A DNA stretch of 64,000 bases, taken from NCBI GenBank assembly GCA_014860745.1, contig JACZJC010000045.1, positions 25,688 through 89,687 on the forward strand. Reading direction: 5' to 3'. Shown here one piece after another: positions 43,864 through 52,640 of the stretch. How positions within the stretch are numbered: the stretch's first letter is position 1; every line of letters starts with the position of its first letter. This DNA comes from Anaerolineales bacterium. Lineage in GTDB: Bacteria > Chloroflexota > Anaerolineae > Anaerolineales > Villigracilaceae. The notes under the pieces are model-generated. The model did no database searches and had not been told where the DNA came from. It worked only from the letters and a program-made list of their open reading frames with translations. Made by a program: the position numbers and the translations under genes.

Positions 43864-44019
43864 GGTCAATCTCCTTTTTACTTTTAATAGGATATGGGGA
43901 TTGGCGTACTCTCCCCTTTGCAGGGAAAACACCGTTTGATCGGTTAAGTGTCGGGATAAATACGGATCGGACAAGGTTAGGTCTCCGGAAACGCAAAAGT
44001 GAATGGATTCATTAAAAGC

Positions 44020-44025
44020 TATAAT
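44020..44025 (+). promoter_or_regulatory. -10 box of DUF1003 gene
   Basis: TATAAT about 58 bases before the start at 44083. It rules out the longer frame that begins at 43999. Confidence 0.4.
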
Positions 44026-44082
44026 AGTGCAGATTCCTTTTCTGCTTTCATGGGTAGTAAATTTATATTCAGGAGTATTGCC

Positions 44083-44646
44083 ATGGCCTCTAAAAAAAGC
44101 GCCTCCGCTGGGAAGAAACATAAACTGCATCTTGCGAAGATCATCAGGCAGAACATTAATATCATTGTCAGTTCCCGCAAAACTGCTGCCAGCCAGCGCA
44201 CCTCCGCAGAACGACTCGCGGATGGAATCACAAACTTCTCGGGGCGCATGTCTTTTGTGTATTTCCACCTTGTCTGGTTCGCGGTCTGGGTCGGGATCAA
44301 TCTGGGGTATCTGGGCATCCAGCCGTTTGACCCCTACCCTTTCGGTTTATTGACGATGGTTGTCTCACTGGAAGCGATCTTCCTCGCCACATTTGTCTTG
44401 ATCAGTCAGAATCGTATGAGCGCCGAGGCCGAGCGCCGCGCCGACCTCGACCTGCAAATTGGTCTGCTTGCCGAACATGAATTGACCCGCGTCCTCAACA
44501 TGCTGGATGCGATCCAGGACAAATTGGGCATCGAGAATGATATGGACAAGGAATTGCTTGACCTTGAAAAGAACGTCAACCCTGAAGATATATTGGCGGA
44601 GATAGACCGCCTGCATAGGAAGGTAAGTCAGGTAATAAAGAAGTAA
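44083..44646 (+). CDS. DUF1003 membrane protein
   Basis: 187 aa from ATG 44083 (AGGAG upstream). Basic N-terminus, then two helices separated by the family motif (RMSFVYFHLVWFAVWVGIN, then FDPYPFGLLTMVVSLEAIFLATFVLISQNR), and a soluble C-terminal coiled coil (LLAEHELTRVLNMLDAIQDKLG). DUF1003 proteins are of unknown role. Ends with a terminator. Confidence 0.9.
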   Translation: MASKKSASAGKKHKLHLAKIIRQNINIIVSSRKTAASQRTSAERLADGITNFSGRMSFVYFHLVWFAVWVGINLGYLGIQPFDPYPFGLLTMVVSLEAIFLATFVLISQNRMSAEAERRADLDLQIGLLAEHELTRVLNMLDAIQDKLGIENDMDKELLDLEKNVNPEDILAEIDRLHRKVSQVIKK

Positions 44647-44667
44647 ATTGGAAGACAATAAAGAGAC

Positions 44668-44706
44668 AAAATACCTGACAGGTTTTATAAACCCGTCAGG
44701 TATTTT
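44668..44706 (+). terminator. Rho-independent terminator
   Basis: AAAATACCTGAC / GTCAGGTATTTT stem of 12 bp, just after the DUF1003 stop. Confidence 0.85.
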
Positions 44707-44818
44707 CATAAGCGGGAAAGTGCCGATCAATCGTCGATGGGGATCAAGTCACTACCTTTTCAATCGGGAAATAAGGTTAAAATCTGCTGGGTAAACCCTA
44801 AAGGTTTTATCCGCGTTA

Positions 44819-44908
44819 AGTGCGTCGCACCAGACGGGTTGGATTCTGCTCATTAAGCGGCAGTATCTATCGATTGGCATCTTCCCATCGAGTCTGGTGC
44901 GACGCACT
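44819..44908. repeat. inverted-repeat element, copy B
   Basis: 90 bp with perfect 17-bp terminal inverted repeats AGTGCGTCGCACCAGAC / GTCTGGTGCGACGCACT. The left arm extends in identity to copy A at 1548-1655 (CCAGACGGGNTGGATTNTNCT). It lies 46 bases upstream of the amylase start, within the 44647-44954 gap; no promoter with two boxes was recognised there. Confidence 0.8.
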
Positions 44909-44954
44909 CACACCAGCGACAAAACATAAACAACACAGAGGAGAGAGAACACAC

Positions 44955-46289
44955 ATGGGCGTGATGATGCAAACCTTCTACTGGGATTGTCCCCGCGAAG
45001 AAAACAAGGAATTCCAATGGTGGAACTACATCACCCGCGAAATCCCCGCGCTGGCGCAGGCGGGGTTCACTTCGTTATGGCTTCCGCCCGTCCACAAGGC
45101 GGCGAATCTCTTCGGGCCTTCGATGGGCTACGACCCGTACGATTTTTACGACCTCGGCGAATTCGACCAGAAGGGCGGCATCCCCACCTGGTTTGGCACG
45201 CGCGCGGAACTGGATTCGCTTATAGCAGCAGCACACAAGCATCAGTTAAGCGTGATCGCGGATATGGTGCTCAATCACAACAGCGGGGCGGACGCGCAGG
45301 AAGTCAATCCCATCACGGGGCAGTCGCGCTGGACGGTCTTCAATCCAAAAAGCGGCAAGTTCCCGCGCAATTGGGAATCGTTCCATCCAAGCATGTACGA
45401 AAGCTGGGATGAGATGACCTTCGGCGACATGCCCGACCTTTCGCATCGCAACCCGTATGTATACGCCGAACTGCTCAAGCTCGCGCGCTGGTTGATCGAA
45501 GAAGTCGGCTTCGACGGTTTTCGTTTTGATTTCGTCAAGGGTTTCGCCGCAAATACCATCACTGCCATTCAGGAATATCGTTATATGAAGAACGGCGCGT
45601 ATCACAAACCGTTTGGCGTGGCGGAGTATTGGGATAACGCCACGAACACCCTGCACTGGGTCAATGAGGCAAACGAAGCCAATTACAACCCGGTCGATGC
45701 CTTCGATTTTCCATTGCGCGAATTGCTCAAAGGACTGTGCGATTCATACGGTTTCAACTTGAAAGACCTTGTAAACGGCGAAACGATTTTGAAGGCGCAG
45801 CCTCAAACCACGGTCACCTTTGTGGAAAATCACGACCTGCGCGATGAAGGACGCCCCATCGCCAACGACAAACTGCTGGCCTATTCCTATATCATGGCCC
45901 ACGAAGGCTATCCCTGCGTGTTCTGGAAGGATTACTTCAACTACAACCTCGCCCTGCGCGACACTCCGAACGGCATCGACGCGCTCGTGAACGCACATGA
46001 AAAATATGCGGGCGGCTCGACCTCCATGTTGTATCTTTCGGATGACCTGTACATCATGCAGCGCGGCGGCTACGAGAACAGACTCGGGCTGATCTACGTC
46101 CTCAACAACCGCGGCGACAATTGGCGCGGGGAATGGGTCGCCACCCAATGGACGAACGCCTCCTTCCAACCCGTAGCCTGGTGGGGCAAAAACGACATGT
46201 CTCGCCCCGTGAATCAATCCACCAGCCCCGATGGGCGCGGTCAATTCTTTGCCCCCGCGCGCGGATATGCGGTGTATGCCTTGAAATAA
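44955..46289 (+). CDS. GH13 alpha-amylase, intracellular
   Basis: 444 aa without signal peptide. GH13 motifs: region I DMVLNHNSG, region II GFRFDFVKG (nucleophile Asp), region III FGVAEYWDN (acid/base Glu) and region IV FVENHDL (third Asp). A beta-sandwich domain C follows. It is of the bacterial cytoplasmic alpha-amylase type that breaks internal alpha-1,4 links of glycogen or maltodextrins. The start at 44955 (GAGAGAAC upstream) avoids reading through the repeat element. Confidence 0.9.
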   Translation: MGVMMQTFYWDCPREENKEFQWWNYITREIPALAQAGFTSLWLPPVHKAANLFGPSMGYDPYDFYDLGEFDQKGGIPTWFGTRAELDSLIAAAHKHQLSVIADMVLNHNSGADAQEVNPITGQSRWTVFNPKSGKFPRNWESFHPSMYESWDEMTFGDMPDLSHRNPYVYAELLKLARWLIEEVGFDGFRFDFVKGFAANTITAIQEYRYMKNGAYHKPFGVAEYWDNATNTLHWVNEANEANYNPVDAFDFPLRELLKGLCDSYGFNLKDLVNGETILKAQPQTTVTFVENHDLRDEGRPIANDKLLAYSYIMAHEGYPCVFWKDYFNYNLALRDTPNGIDALVNAHEKYAGGSTSMLYLSDDLYIMQRGGYENRLGLIYVLNNRGDNWRGEWVATQWTNASFQPVAWWGKNDMSRPVNQSTSPDGRGQFFAPARGYAVYALK

Positions 46290-46293
46290 AACA

Positions 46294-46329
46294 AAGATGT
46301 CCTGCGATCTCAACCACGCGGGACATCTT
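46294..46329 (+). terminator. Rho-independent terminator
   Basis: AAGATGTCCTGCG / CGCGGGACATCTT stem, just after the amylase stop. Confidence 0.8.
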
Positions 46330-46365
46330 CTATTCACTATTTTCACATCCCAACACTTAATCTCT

Positions 46366-46371
46366 TATAAT
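46366..46371 (+). promoter_or_regulatory. -10 box, leaderless promoter
   Basis: TATAAT with six bases to the ATG at 46378; TTCACA at 46342 is a possible -35 with an 18-base spacer. No Shine-Dalgarno site is visible. Confidence 0.55.
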
Positions 46372-46377
46372 CCCTCC

Positions 46378-46866
46378 ATGACCACCCCCATCCACGAACA
46401 ACTAAAAGCCCTGTTAGATTCTCACAACGCCGCTTACCGTGTCATTGAGCACGAAGCGGAAGGCCGCACGGAATTCATTACCAAGATCCGCGGCAACCGC
46501 CTTGAACAGGCCATCAAGTCCATGGTGGTGCAGGTGCGCATCAGCAAAAAAGTAAACCTGTACTACCTTGCCAACGTCCCCGGTGATTCTCGCGTGGACT
46601 TCGACGCCATCAAAGCTCATTTCAATGCGGCGGGCATCGGCATGGCTCCGCGCGAAAAAGCGGAGGCCCTCACGGGCTGTATCATTGGTTCCATTCCGCC
46701 ATTTACATTCAATGAAAATCTTGGTCTGCTGGCGGATCCGCTGATAAAGGAAAATGAGGAAGTCGTTTTCAACGCGGGCAGTCTCGAAAGGTCCATCTTT
46801 ATGAAAATGGAAGATTATTTCCGCGTGGCCAGCCCGCAGGTGGTGAAGATCGCCCTGCGCGGATGA
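46378..46866 (+). CDS. YbaK / aminoacyl-tRNA deacylase-like protein
   Basis: 162 aa. HNAAYRVIEHEAEGRTEFI, QAIKSMVVQV, YLANVPGDSRVDFDAIKAHF and the GCIIGSIPPFTF loop follow the YbaK/ProX editing-domain fold (normally a Lys and a GXXXP region hydrolyse mischarged tRNA). Which aminoacyl-tRNA it edits, if any, is unknown. Leaderless start judged from TATAAT spacing. Confidence 0.8.
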   Translation: MTTPIHEQLKALLDSHNAAYRVIEHEAEGRTEFITKIRGNRLEQAIKSMVVQVRISKKVNLYYLANVPGDSRVDFDAIKAHFNAAGIGMAPREKAEALTGCIIGSIPPFTFNENLGLLADPLIKENEEVVFNAGSLERSIFMKMEDYFRVASPQVVKIALRG

Positions 46867-46909
46867 TTTATCAGGTCGCTTTAAAAAATCCAACTTTTAG
46901 AGGTGCAAA

Positions 46910-47371
46910 ATGCAAACCGCAGACCAGGCATTTTCAACGGAAGGCAGCAAAAAGCCGCGCAAATTAGGCTGCGCCTTCATCCTGCTGCCGATCAGCGCAG
47001 TAATTCTCCTTGCAGTCAGTATTTGGTACGCCTATTCAAGCTGGAATTTTTACAGCAATGGCGTGGAAGTGCAGGGGACAGTGGTACGACTGGAAGAATC
47101 CCACTCCTCAGATTCGGGCACTACCTATTCGCCCGTCTTTCGCTATACGGTCGAAGGCCGCGAATATGAATACGAAAGCGTCAACTCCTCTAGTCCGCCC
47201 ACCCACCGGGTCGGGGAAGTCACCACCCTGCTGTACGATCCGAATAACCCGGCCAAAGCCCGTGAAAAGAGTTTTTGGGAGTTGTGGCTGCTGCCAGTAA
47301 TCCTGTGCCCGGTTTCCTTCATGATGATCGGTCTCTCGATTGGAATTCCCTTACTGGTCCGGCGCGTATAA
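46910..47371 (+). CDS. DUF3592 membrane protein
   Basis: 153 aa. Two helices (about 20-45 and 122-145) flank an outside beta domain with GVEVQGTVVRLEES, YSPVFRYTVEGREYEY and VTTLLYDPNNPAKAR, the DUF3592 pattern. Function unknown. Confidence 0.8.
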   Translation: MQTADQAFSTEGSKKPRKLGCAFILLPISAVILLAVSIWYAYSSWNFYSNGVEVQGTVVRLEESHSSDSGTTYSPVFRYTVEGREYEYESVNSSSPPTHRVGEVTTLLYDPNNPAKAREKSFWELWLLPVILCPVSFMMIGLSIGIPLLVRRV

Positions 47372-47387
47372 TGGGATAAATGAAACG

Positions 47388-47747
47388 ATGACCGAACACA
47401 TCCCGATTCACTTCTACGACGAATCCATCGAAGTGCTCTTCGATGCGCTGCCCGTGCATGAAAAATCCCCGCACTGCCCGAACGGATTCATTTGGAAGGG
47501 ACAGACCCATCGCATCGTCGGGTCCCTTTCCGAGTGGAGCGACTTTACGCGGAGGGGAAAAATGGCAAACAATATGCGTCCCGAACACGCCGCGGCAGCG
47601 TCCACGCGGGGCTCGTTGAATGTTGGGCGGTTTTACTTCCGCGTGAAGGCAGATTCGGGTCAGATCTTCGAAATTTACTACGACCGCGCCATGAAGGGTG
47701 TGGACCGGCGCAAAGGCGAATGGTTTTTATATCGGGAGTTGGAATAG
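47388..47747 (+). CDS. DUF6504-like protein
   Basis: 119 aa, soluble. PNGFIWKGQTHRIVGSLSEWSDF and FYFRVKADSGQIFEIYYDRA resemble small DUF6504 proteins of actinobacteria and Chloroflexota, whose role is unknown (an early link to DNA repair operons is a general observation, not seen here). It follows the DUF3592 gene by 16 bases. Confidence in the family is moderate. Confidence 0.6.
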   Translation: MTEHIPIHFYDESIEVLFDALPVHEKSPHCPNGFIWKGQTHRIVGSLSEWSDFTRRGKMANNMRPEHAAAASTRGSLNVGRFYFRVKADSGQIFEIYYDRAMKGVDRRKGEWFLYRELE

Positions 47748-47776
47748 GTTCGTCACCGCTTCTTCAGCCAAGGAAG

Positions 47777-49027
47777 TTATTCCTTCGTAATCAGCCTGAC
47801 CTGGTTATCGTAGAAGAAATAATCCCAGGCCCAGTTGAACATGACAATGATCCGGTTGCGAAAGCCGATGATGCGGTAGATATGCAGGAAGACCCAGATC
47901 ACCCAGGCGATGAACCCGCTGAAGGAGATGCCGAAAATTCTGGCAACTGCGGCATTCCGTCCCACCGTGGCAAGCAGACCCGGGTCTTTGTAATGAAACG
48001 GGAGCGGCTGCTTCCCTTCCACCATACGGCGGATATTTTTTGCGGCGGCTTTCCCTTGCTGAATGGCAACGGTGGAGAGCATTGGCAGGGGCTGGCCATT
48101 CCCATTGACGACGAAAGCGGCATCACCGATGACGAATGCATCAGGAAACTGAGCCAGCTGCAGGCTGGGAGCGACGCGTACCCGCCCCATGCCGGCCTGC
48201 TCCACACCGAGTGAGTCGATAATTTCAGCGGCTTTGGCGCCTGCCGTCCAGATCAACGTCCGTGTTTCGATGAAAGTTCCATCCTCCAGCGTCACGCGCT
48301 GACCGTTAAAATCCGCCATCTTTGTGTTCAAGCGAATATCCACTTTTTTCTTTTTCAAAAGCCCGAACGTGGACTCACGCAATTCTTCAGGGTAGGCATT
48401 GATGAGGCTGGGACCCGCCTCCAAAAGAATGACCTGAGCATCGCTCAAATTCAAACGCGGGAAATCCTTTCGCATCACATGGTTGATGAGTTCGCTCAAT
48501 GCCCCGGCCGTTTCCACACCGGTCGGGCCGCCGCCCACAATGACAAATGTAAGCATGGCCTTACGCTTCGCTTCATCCGCTTCGTGGCTGGCCTGCTCGA
48601 ACATCGAGAGGAGGTGGTTTCTCGTTTGCACGGCCGTCTCGATATCTTTGATTTGAAGACCGTGCCTTTCAAGCGCGTCGAACCCGAAGAAATTCGTGCG
48701 CGCGCCCGCCGAAATAACGAGGTAATCGTAGGCGATCACCGAACCTTTGAGCTTCACAAATTTTTCAGCAAAGTCCACTGAAATCACCTCCCCCATTTGG
48801 AAGGCGAGGTTTTTTTGCTTGCGAAAAATGGTCCGCACGGGTTGGGCAATTTGCGAAGGAAGCAGCCCCGCAATGGCAACCTGGTACAGCAGCGGTTGAA
48901 AAAGATGGTGATTGTTTTTATCGATCAAGGTAATACGGACAGGATACTTCGCCAGGCCGCGCGCAGTTTCCAGCCCGGCAAATCCCGCTCCGATGATGAC
49001 CACATGGGGAATCTTATTTGTATTCAA
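47777..49027 (-). CDS. ndh: type II NADH dehydrogenase-like FAD oxidoreductase
   Basis: 416 aa. FAD motif VVIIGAGFAGLETARGL, NAD motif FVIVGGGPTGVETAGAL and VFVIGDAAFVVNGNGQPLP. The C-terminus ends with hydrophobic and amphipathic helices (WVIWVFLHIYRIIGFRNRIIV) that bind the membrane. It oxidises NADH and reduces quinone without pumping protons. Promoter and a CRP-like palindrome lie upstream (49045-49092). Confidence 0.9.
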   Translation of the reverse strand: MNTNKIPHVVIIGAGFAGLETARGLAKYPVRITLIDKNNHHLFQPLLYQVAIAGLLPSQIAQPVRTIFRKQKNLAFQMGEVISVDFAEKFVKLKGSVIAYDYLVISAGARTNFFGFDALERHGLQIKDIETAVQTRNHLLSMFEQASHEADEAKRKAMLTFVIVGGGPTGVETAGALSELINHVMRKDFPRLNLSDAQVILLEAGPSLINAYPEELRESTFGLLKKKKVDIRLNTKMADFNGQRVTLEDGTFIETRTLIWTAGAKAAEIIDSLGVEQAGMGRVRVAPSLQLAQFPDAFVIGDAAFVVNGNGQPLPMLSTVAIQQGKAAAKNIRRMVEGKQPLPFHYKDPGLLATVGRNAAVARIFGISFSGFIAWVIWVFLHIYRIIGFRNRIIVMFNWAWDYFFYDNQVRLITKE

Positions 49028-49044
49028 GTCAGCCTCGGTTCGTT

Positions 49045-49092
49045 TGTGAAATTTATCACTGAAATTATAACCAAAATTGTCTTATTTGTAAA
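49045..49092 (-). promoter_or_regulatory. ndh promoter with CRP/FNR-like site
   Basis: On the minus strand TTTACA (49087-49092), a 17-base spacer and TATAAT (49064-49069). A TGTGA-N6-TCACT palindrome (49045-49060) lies just past the expected start point, a place where binding of a CRP/FNR-family protein would block transcription. Confidence 0.65.
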
Positions 49093-49155
49093 GATATTCA
49101 CAATGGGATATTTGGGTCAGGATTTAGTGATGCAACTCCTCCCCGCCCGGCATGA

Positions 49156-49185
49156 AAAAGCCTCCCGCTTCAGACGAGGGGAGGC
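49156..49185 (-). terminator. terminator of prenyltransferase gene
   Basis: Minus-strand GCCTCCCC / GGGAGGC stem then TTTTT, 26 bases after the stop at 49211. Confidence 0.8.
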
Positions 49186-49210
49186 CTGGTACTAACCATC
49201 CGGCAGATTC

Positions 49211-50230
49211 TTAGCGCCAGAAATTTTGTGTGAATGGCAGGATCCTCACTAAAATATCCAACAATAAGCCGGCCATGAAATACATACCGAAGGCGCGGTT
49301 ATTGTAAAAGGCATAGCCCACAAAGTAGAGTGGCCAGCCGGGCTGGCCTTCGGGCTTGGTTTCAGGCTTGGGTTTGAAGAAAACAGGGTACATCCGTAGG
49401 AAAGTAGGAATCGCAAGGAAAACGATCGCCATGATCGGAGTGAAGAATTTGATGGCGATCAGGTAAAGGGTCAGAAAATAAGGAATGACCATCATCGCCA
49501 GCACGGTAAAGCGGGATGCCTTCTCGCCAATCACCACCGGCAGAGTGTGGATGTTCTTCGCCTTGTCCTTTTCAAGCTTGTCGATGTGCTTGCCAAAGAT
49601 CACAGTCGTGACTCCCAACGCATAGGGCAGGCAGGCGAGGACAACATTCCAGTTCCATTGATGCGCCAGCACGTAATAGCCGCCGCCGATCATCAAAGGC
49701 CCCCAAACAAGAAGTACTGCAATTTCGCCGAGAGCAATGTACTTGAGCGGCCAGGTATAAAACAGAACAAAGAAAGCGCCCAAACCAAGCAGAACCCAAA
49801 CCACAGGATCATTGGAATTGACGAAGATGAGGTATAGCCCGGAAACAAGCGCAAGCAGGCCTGTCACCGCAAAATAGGTGAGATGCTGGCGCTTGGTCAT
49901 CAACCCGCTGGCAATGGGCTGCGCGCCGTAGATGTTACGGTAGTAGTTGTCCTTGTCCACCCCGCGGACAAAATCCGTATAATCGTTGAAGATGTTGTTC
50001 GACGCATGAGCCATGATAAGGCCGAAAACAAGGGCGAGCCAGGGCAGGAAAGCGAACGAGCCATCACGCCATGCAAACAATCCCGCCAGGGCGGCGGAAA
50101 TAAACGTCATGATTAGAACAGCGGCGCGGGTGGAAATCAACCATTTTGAGATGACATCCAATCGGTCCCATTCTTCCTTAGAAACTTCCGGGATGACCTG
50201 TAATGCCTTTTTCCACATTGCAAAGTTCAT
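49211..50230 (-). CDS. UbiA-family prenyltransferase (menaquinone type likely)
   Basis: 339 aa with eight or nine helices. Metal-binding Asp motif NNIFNDYTDFVRGVDKDN near 89-106, and a second loop with FGKHIDKLEKDKAKNIHTLP. These enzymes attach a prenyl chain to an aromatic ring such as 1,4-dihydroxy-2-naphthoate. The substrate is likely a quinone precursor, since Ndh-2 lies next to it, but no other men genes are in the window. Confidence 0.85.
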   Translation of the reverse strand: MNFAMWKKALQVIPEVSKEEWDRLDVISKWLISTRAAVLIMTFISAALAGLFAWRDGSFAFLPWLALVFGLIMAHASNNIFNDYTDFVRGVDKDNYYRNIYGAQPIASGLMTKRQHLTYFAVTGLLALVSGLYLIFVNSNDPVVWVLLGLGAFFVLFYTWPLKYIALGEIAVLLVWGPLMIGGGYYVLAHQWNWNVVLACLPYALGVTTVIFGKHIDKLEKDKAKNIHTLPVVIGEKASRFTVLAMMVIPYFLTLYLIAIKFFTPIMAIVFLAIPTFLRMYPVFFKPKPETKPEGQPGWPLYFVGYAFYNNRAFGMYFMAGLLLDILVRILPFTQNFWR

Positions 50231-50342
50231 TTAATTACTCCTGTAAAATTTTCATAATTATAACCAAATCGCCCGCATTTATCCAAGATGATTGTCATTC
50301 AATTCGGAGTTTAAGCTCACCAATCAAGCATGGGATTTTCAT

Positions 50343-50379
50343 AAAAACCGCCCTGCATTGCCTCGCTGGCACAGGGCGG
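50343..50379 (-). terminator. terminator of phosphofructokinase gene
   Basis: Minus strand CCGCCCTG / CAGGGCGG stem followed by TTTTTAT, 35 bases after the stop at 50414. Confidence 0.85.
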
Positions 50380-50413
50380 ATAAAGACAAACACAAGAGAA
50401 TTGATTGGCGATG

Positions 50414-51610
50414 CTAAATCTCACTGGTCATGATGAACAACGGCTTCATCTCAAAGTTTTCGTACTTGGGGCGGTACCGCTCCGTATCATAAAAATGACC
50501 CACATCCACAACCTTTTTGGTCGAGGTGACGATATCGAGCGGCATATTGTCGTAGCGGCCATTCTTCAGCACAACCAGCCTGCCATGAATACCGCCCAAT
50601 ACCAGGTCGAGGGCGAGGTTGCCGAACGCCATCGGCACGATCGAGTCGATCGCGTCCGGGTCGCCCCCGCGCACCATGTAACCGAGTTTCTGGTTGATCA
50701 CATCCACCGTCTTGCCATTGCTATATTTTGGCGAAATTTCCTTGATCCGTTCTGAAACCAGGTCGCCGATGCCGCCCAATTTGGCGTGGCCGTACGCATC
50801 GGTGGAACGGTCCTTGAACACCATTTCACCGCCTTCGTACATGGCTCCTTCCGAGATCAGCAAAACGGAATAATGACTGGGGTTGGCATCGCGGTCCTTC
50901 ACCAGTAATTCTGTCAAATGGTCGATATTGAATTTGTACTCTGGGATCACGCAGCGGTTGGCGGCTCCGGCCATGGTAGGCAGCATGGCGGTAAAACCTG
51001 CATACCGCCCGAAAACTTCAAGGACCATGAACCGTTCATGCGAACCTGCAATGGTTCGAAGACTGTTGGTGAGGGAAATGGTGCGGGTGACACAGGTACT
51101 GAAACCGATGCAGTAATCCGTGCCCGGCACATCGTTATCCATTGTCTTGGGGATGGCGACAACTTTAAAACCCTCCTTATACAACCGAACTCCATAACTA
51201 AGGGTATCGTCACCGCCGATGGGAATCATGTAATCCACGCCAAGAAAATCAAGGTTCTTTAATACTTCCGGGGTCAGGTCATTTTTCTCATCCTGATATT
51301 TCTCCCGCAAATGCACAGGCACATCCGACTTTTTGACCTTGCCTGGATTCGTCCGCGAAGTATGTAGGAACGTCCCACCCGTACGCCCGGCACGGTTGAC
51401 TATCTCTTCTGTGAGTATCTGAAAATTGTTGCTGTTATCCGCATCCTTTTCACGGATGATATCGGTCAATCCGCCCCAGCCGCGGCGGATGCCGATCACT
51501 TGATAGCCTTCCCGCAACGCACGGATCGTTACGGCACGAATGGCAGGGTTCAAACCCGGCACATCACCGCCCCCCGTAAGAATACCGATGACACCTTTCT
51601 TTTTATCCAT
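50414..51610 (-). CDS. pfp: 6-phosphofructokinase, PPi-type active site
   Basis: 398 aa from the third of three ATG codons in a row (51610), seven bases after GAGG; the first ATG is at 51616. Motifs: TGGGDVPGLNPAIR, MIPIGGDDTLSYG and AIPKTMDNDVPGTD. Asp135 in GGDDT and Lys155 in PKTMDND are residues that favour pyrophosphate over ATP as phosphate donor in this family. The catalytic Asp of TMDND is kept. It interconverts fructose 6-phosphate and fructose 1,6-bisphosphate, reversibly if PPi-dependent. Confidence 0.85.
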   Translation of the reverse strand: MDKKKGVIGILTGGGDVPGLNPAIRAVTIRALREGYQVIGIRRGWGGLTDIIREKDADNSNNFQILTEEIVNRAGRTGGTFLHTSRTNPGKVKKSDVPVHLREKYQDEKNDLTPEVLKNLDFLGVDYMIPIGGDDTLSYGVRLYKEGFKVVAIPKTMDNDVPGTDYCIGFSTCVTRTISLTNSLRTIAGSHERFMVLEVFGRYAGFTAMLPTMAGAANRCVIPEYKFNIDHLTELLVKDRDANPSHYSVLLISEGAMYEGGEMVFKDRSTDAYGHAKLGGIGDLVSERIKEISPKYSNGKTVDVINQKLGYMVRGGDPDAIDSIVPMAFGNLALDLVLGGIHGRLVVLKNGRYDNMPLDIVTSTKKVVDVGHFYDTERYRPKYENFEMKPLFIMTSEI

Positions 51611-51632
51611 CATCATGCCTCGCTTGCAATAT

Positions 51633-52640
51633 TTATGGGAAAGCCTTTTCGTATGCGCCGATAATTTTATCCCAAAGTTCATCGGATTCCGCGGCGACTG
51701 TCTGGAATTGCGGATGCGCCTCAAACCAGGCCAGCGAGCGGCGCACTCCTTCGCTCCAATTCACCCTGCAATCGAATTCTGGGACGAAGCGCTTGATCTT
51801 GCTGTTATCGAACACCACGCTATTGCATTTGTCGCCGATGAGGCTGCCGATTGCATGTTCATCGAATCGCGCGATAAAGTCACTGGGGATATGAACCACG
51901 TTCGGGTCCAGACCGAGAGCCTGATATGCTTCGAGGTAGATTTGATTCCAATTCAACACTTCGTCTGAGGTGATCTGGAACGCTTCGCCGATGGTTTTTT
52001 CGTTTCCAAGCAAACCAACCAAGCCGACTGCAAAATCCTCGTTCCAGGTCAGCACCCAAAGGGAAGTGCCGTCCCCGGGGATGATGACCGGCTGGCCCTG
52101 TTTCATCCGGTTGACCAGGGTCCACGGGTGCTGCCAATTCCCCGTACAGAATGGAATCTGCGACGGCCCATAGGTGAGGGAAGGCCGAATGATGGTGACA
52201 GGGAATTGACGGGTGCGGAATTCGGTCATCAACTTTTCTTCGCAGGCAATTTTATTTCGCGAATACTCCCAAAACGGATTCTCCAGCGGGGTTTCTTCGG
52301 TAATGAGGTAATTATTCACGGGTTTTTGGTACGCGCTCGCGGAGGAGATGAAAACAAATTGATCCGTTTTTTCGCGGAAAAGGGAAATATCACGGTCGAT
52401 GTCTTGGGGGGTAAATGCAATGAAGTCGACCACTGCATCGAAGCGGTGACCAGCCAACAGAGCGGAAAGACGCGATGCGTCCGCGGAGATATCTGCTTGT
52501 AAAACAGTCGCCTCTTTGGGCGCAGGGTATTTGGCTGAAGCCGAACGATTCAAAAGAAATAGCTCATGGCCGCGTAGAACGGCAAGTTCCGAGCACGCGG
52601 AACTGATGAGACCTGTGCCGCCGATAAAAAGTAGTTTCAT
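51633..52640 (-). CDS. NAD-dependent epimerase/dehydratase (extended SDR)
   Basis: 335 aa. N-terminal FIGGTGLISSACSELA is the nucleotide motif, with FVFISSASAYQKP and a Tyr-x3-Lys in EYSRNKIACEE. It is close to the epimerase group that includes chloroplast stem-loop-binding proteins; the substrate could be a nucleotide sugar but is not established. Its start touches the RarD stop by one base, so the two form one unit. Confidence 0.8.
   Translation of the reverse strand: MKLLFIGGTGLISSACSELAVLRGHELFLLNRSASAKYPAPKEATVLQADISADASRLSALLAGHRFDAVVDFIAFTPQDIDRDISLFREKTDQFVFISSASAYQKPVNNYLITEETPLENPFWEYSRNKIACEEKLMTEFRTRQFPVTIIRPSLTYGPSQIPFCTGNWQHPWTLVNRMKQGQPVIIPGDGTSLWVLTWNEDFAVGLVGLLGNEKTIGEAFQITSDEVLNWNQIYLEAYQALGLDPNVVHIPSDFIARFDEHAIGSLIGDKCNSVVFDNSKIKRFVPEFDCRVNWSEGVRRSLAWFEAHPQFQTVAAESDELWDKIIGAYEKAFP

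Noticed and set aside
44820..44954. extended N-terminus of the amylase
   Set aside because: Would translate the inverted-repeat element; homology and the ribosome site fit ATG 44955.
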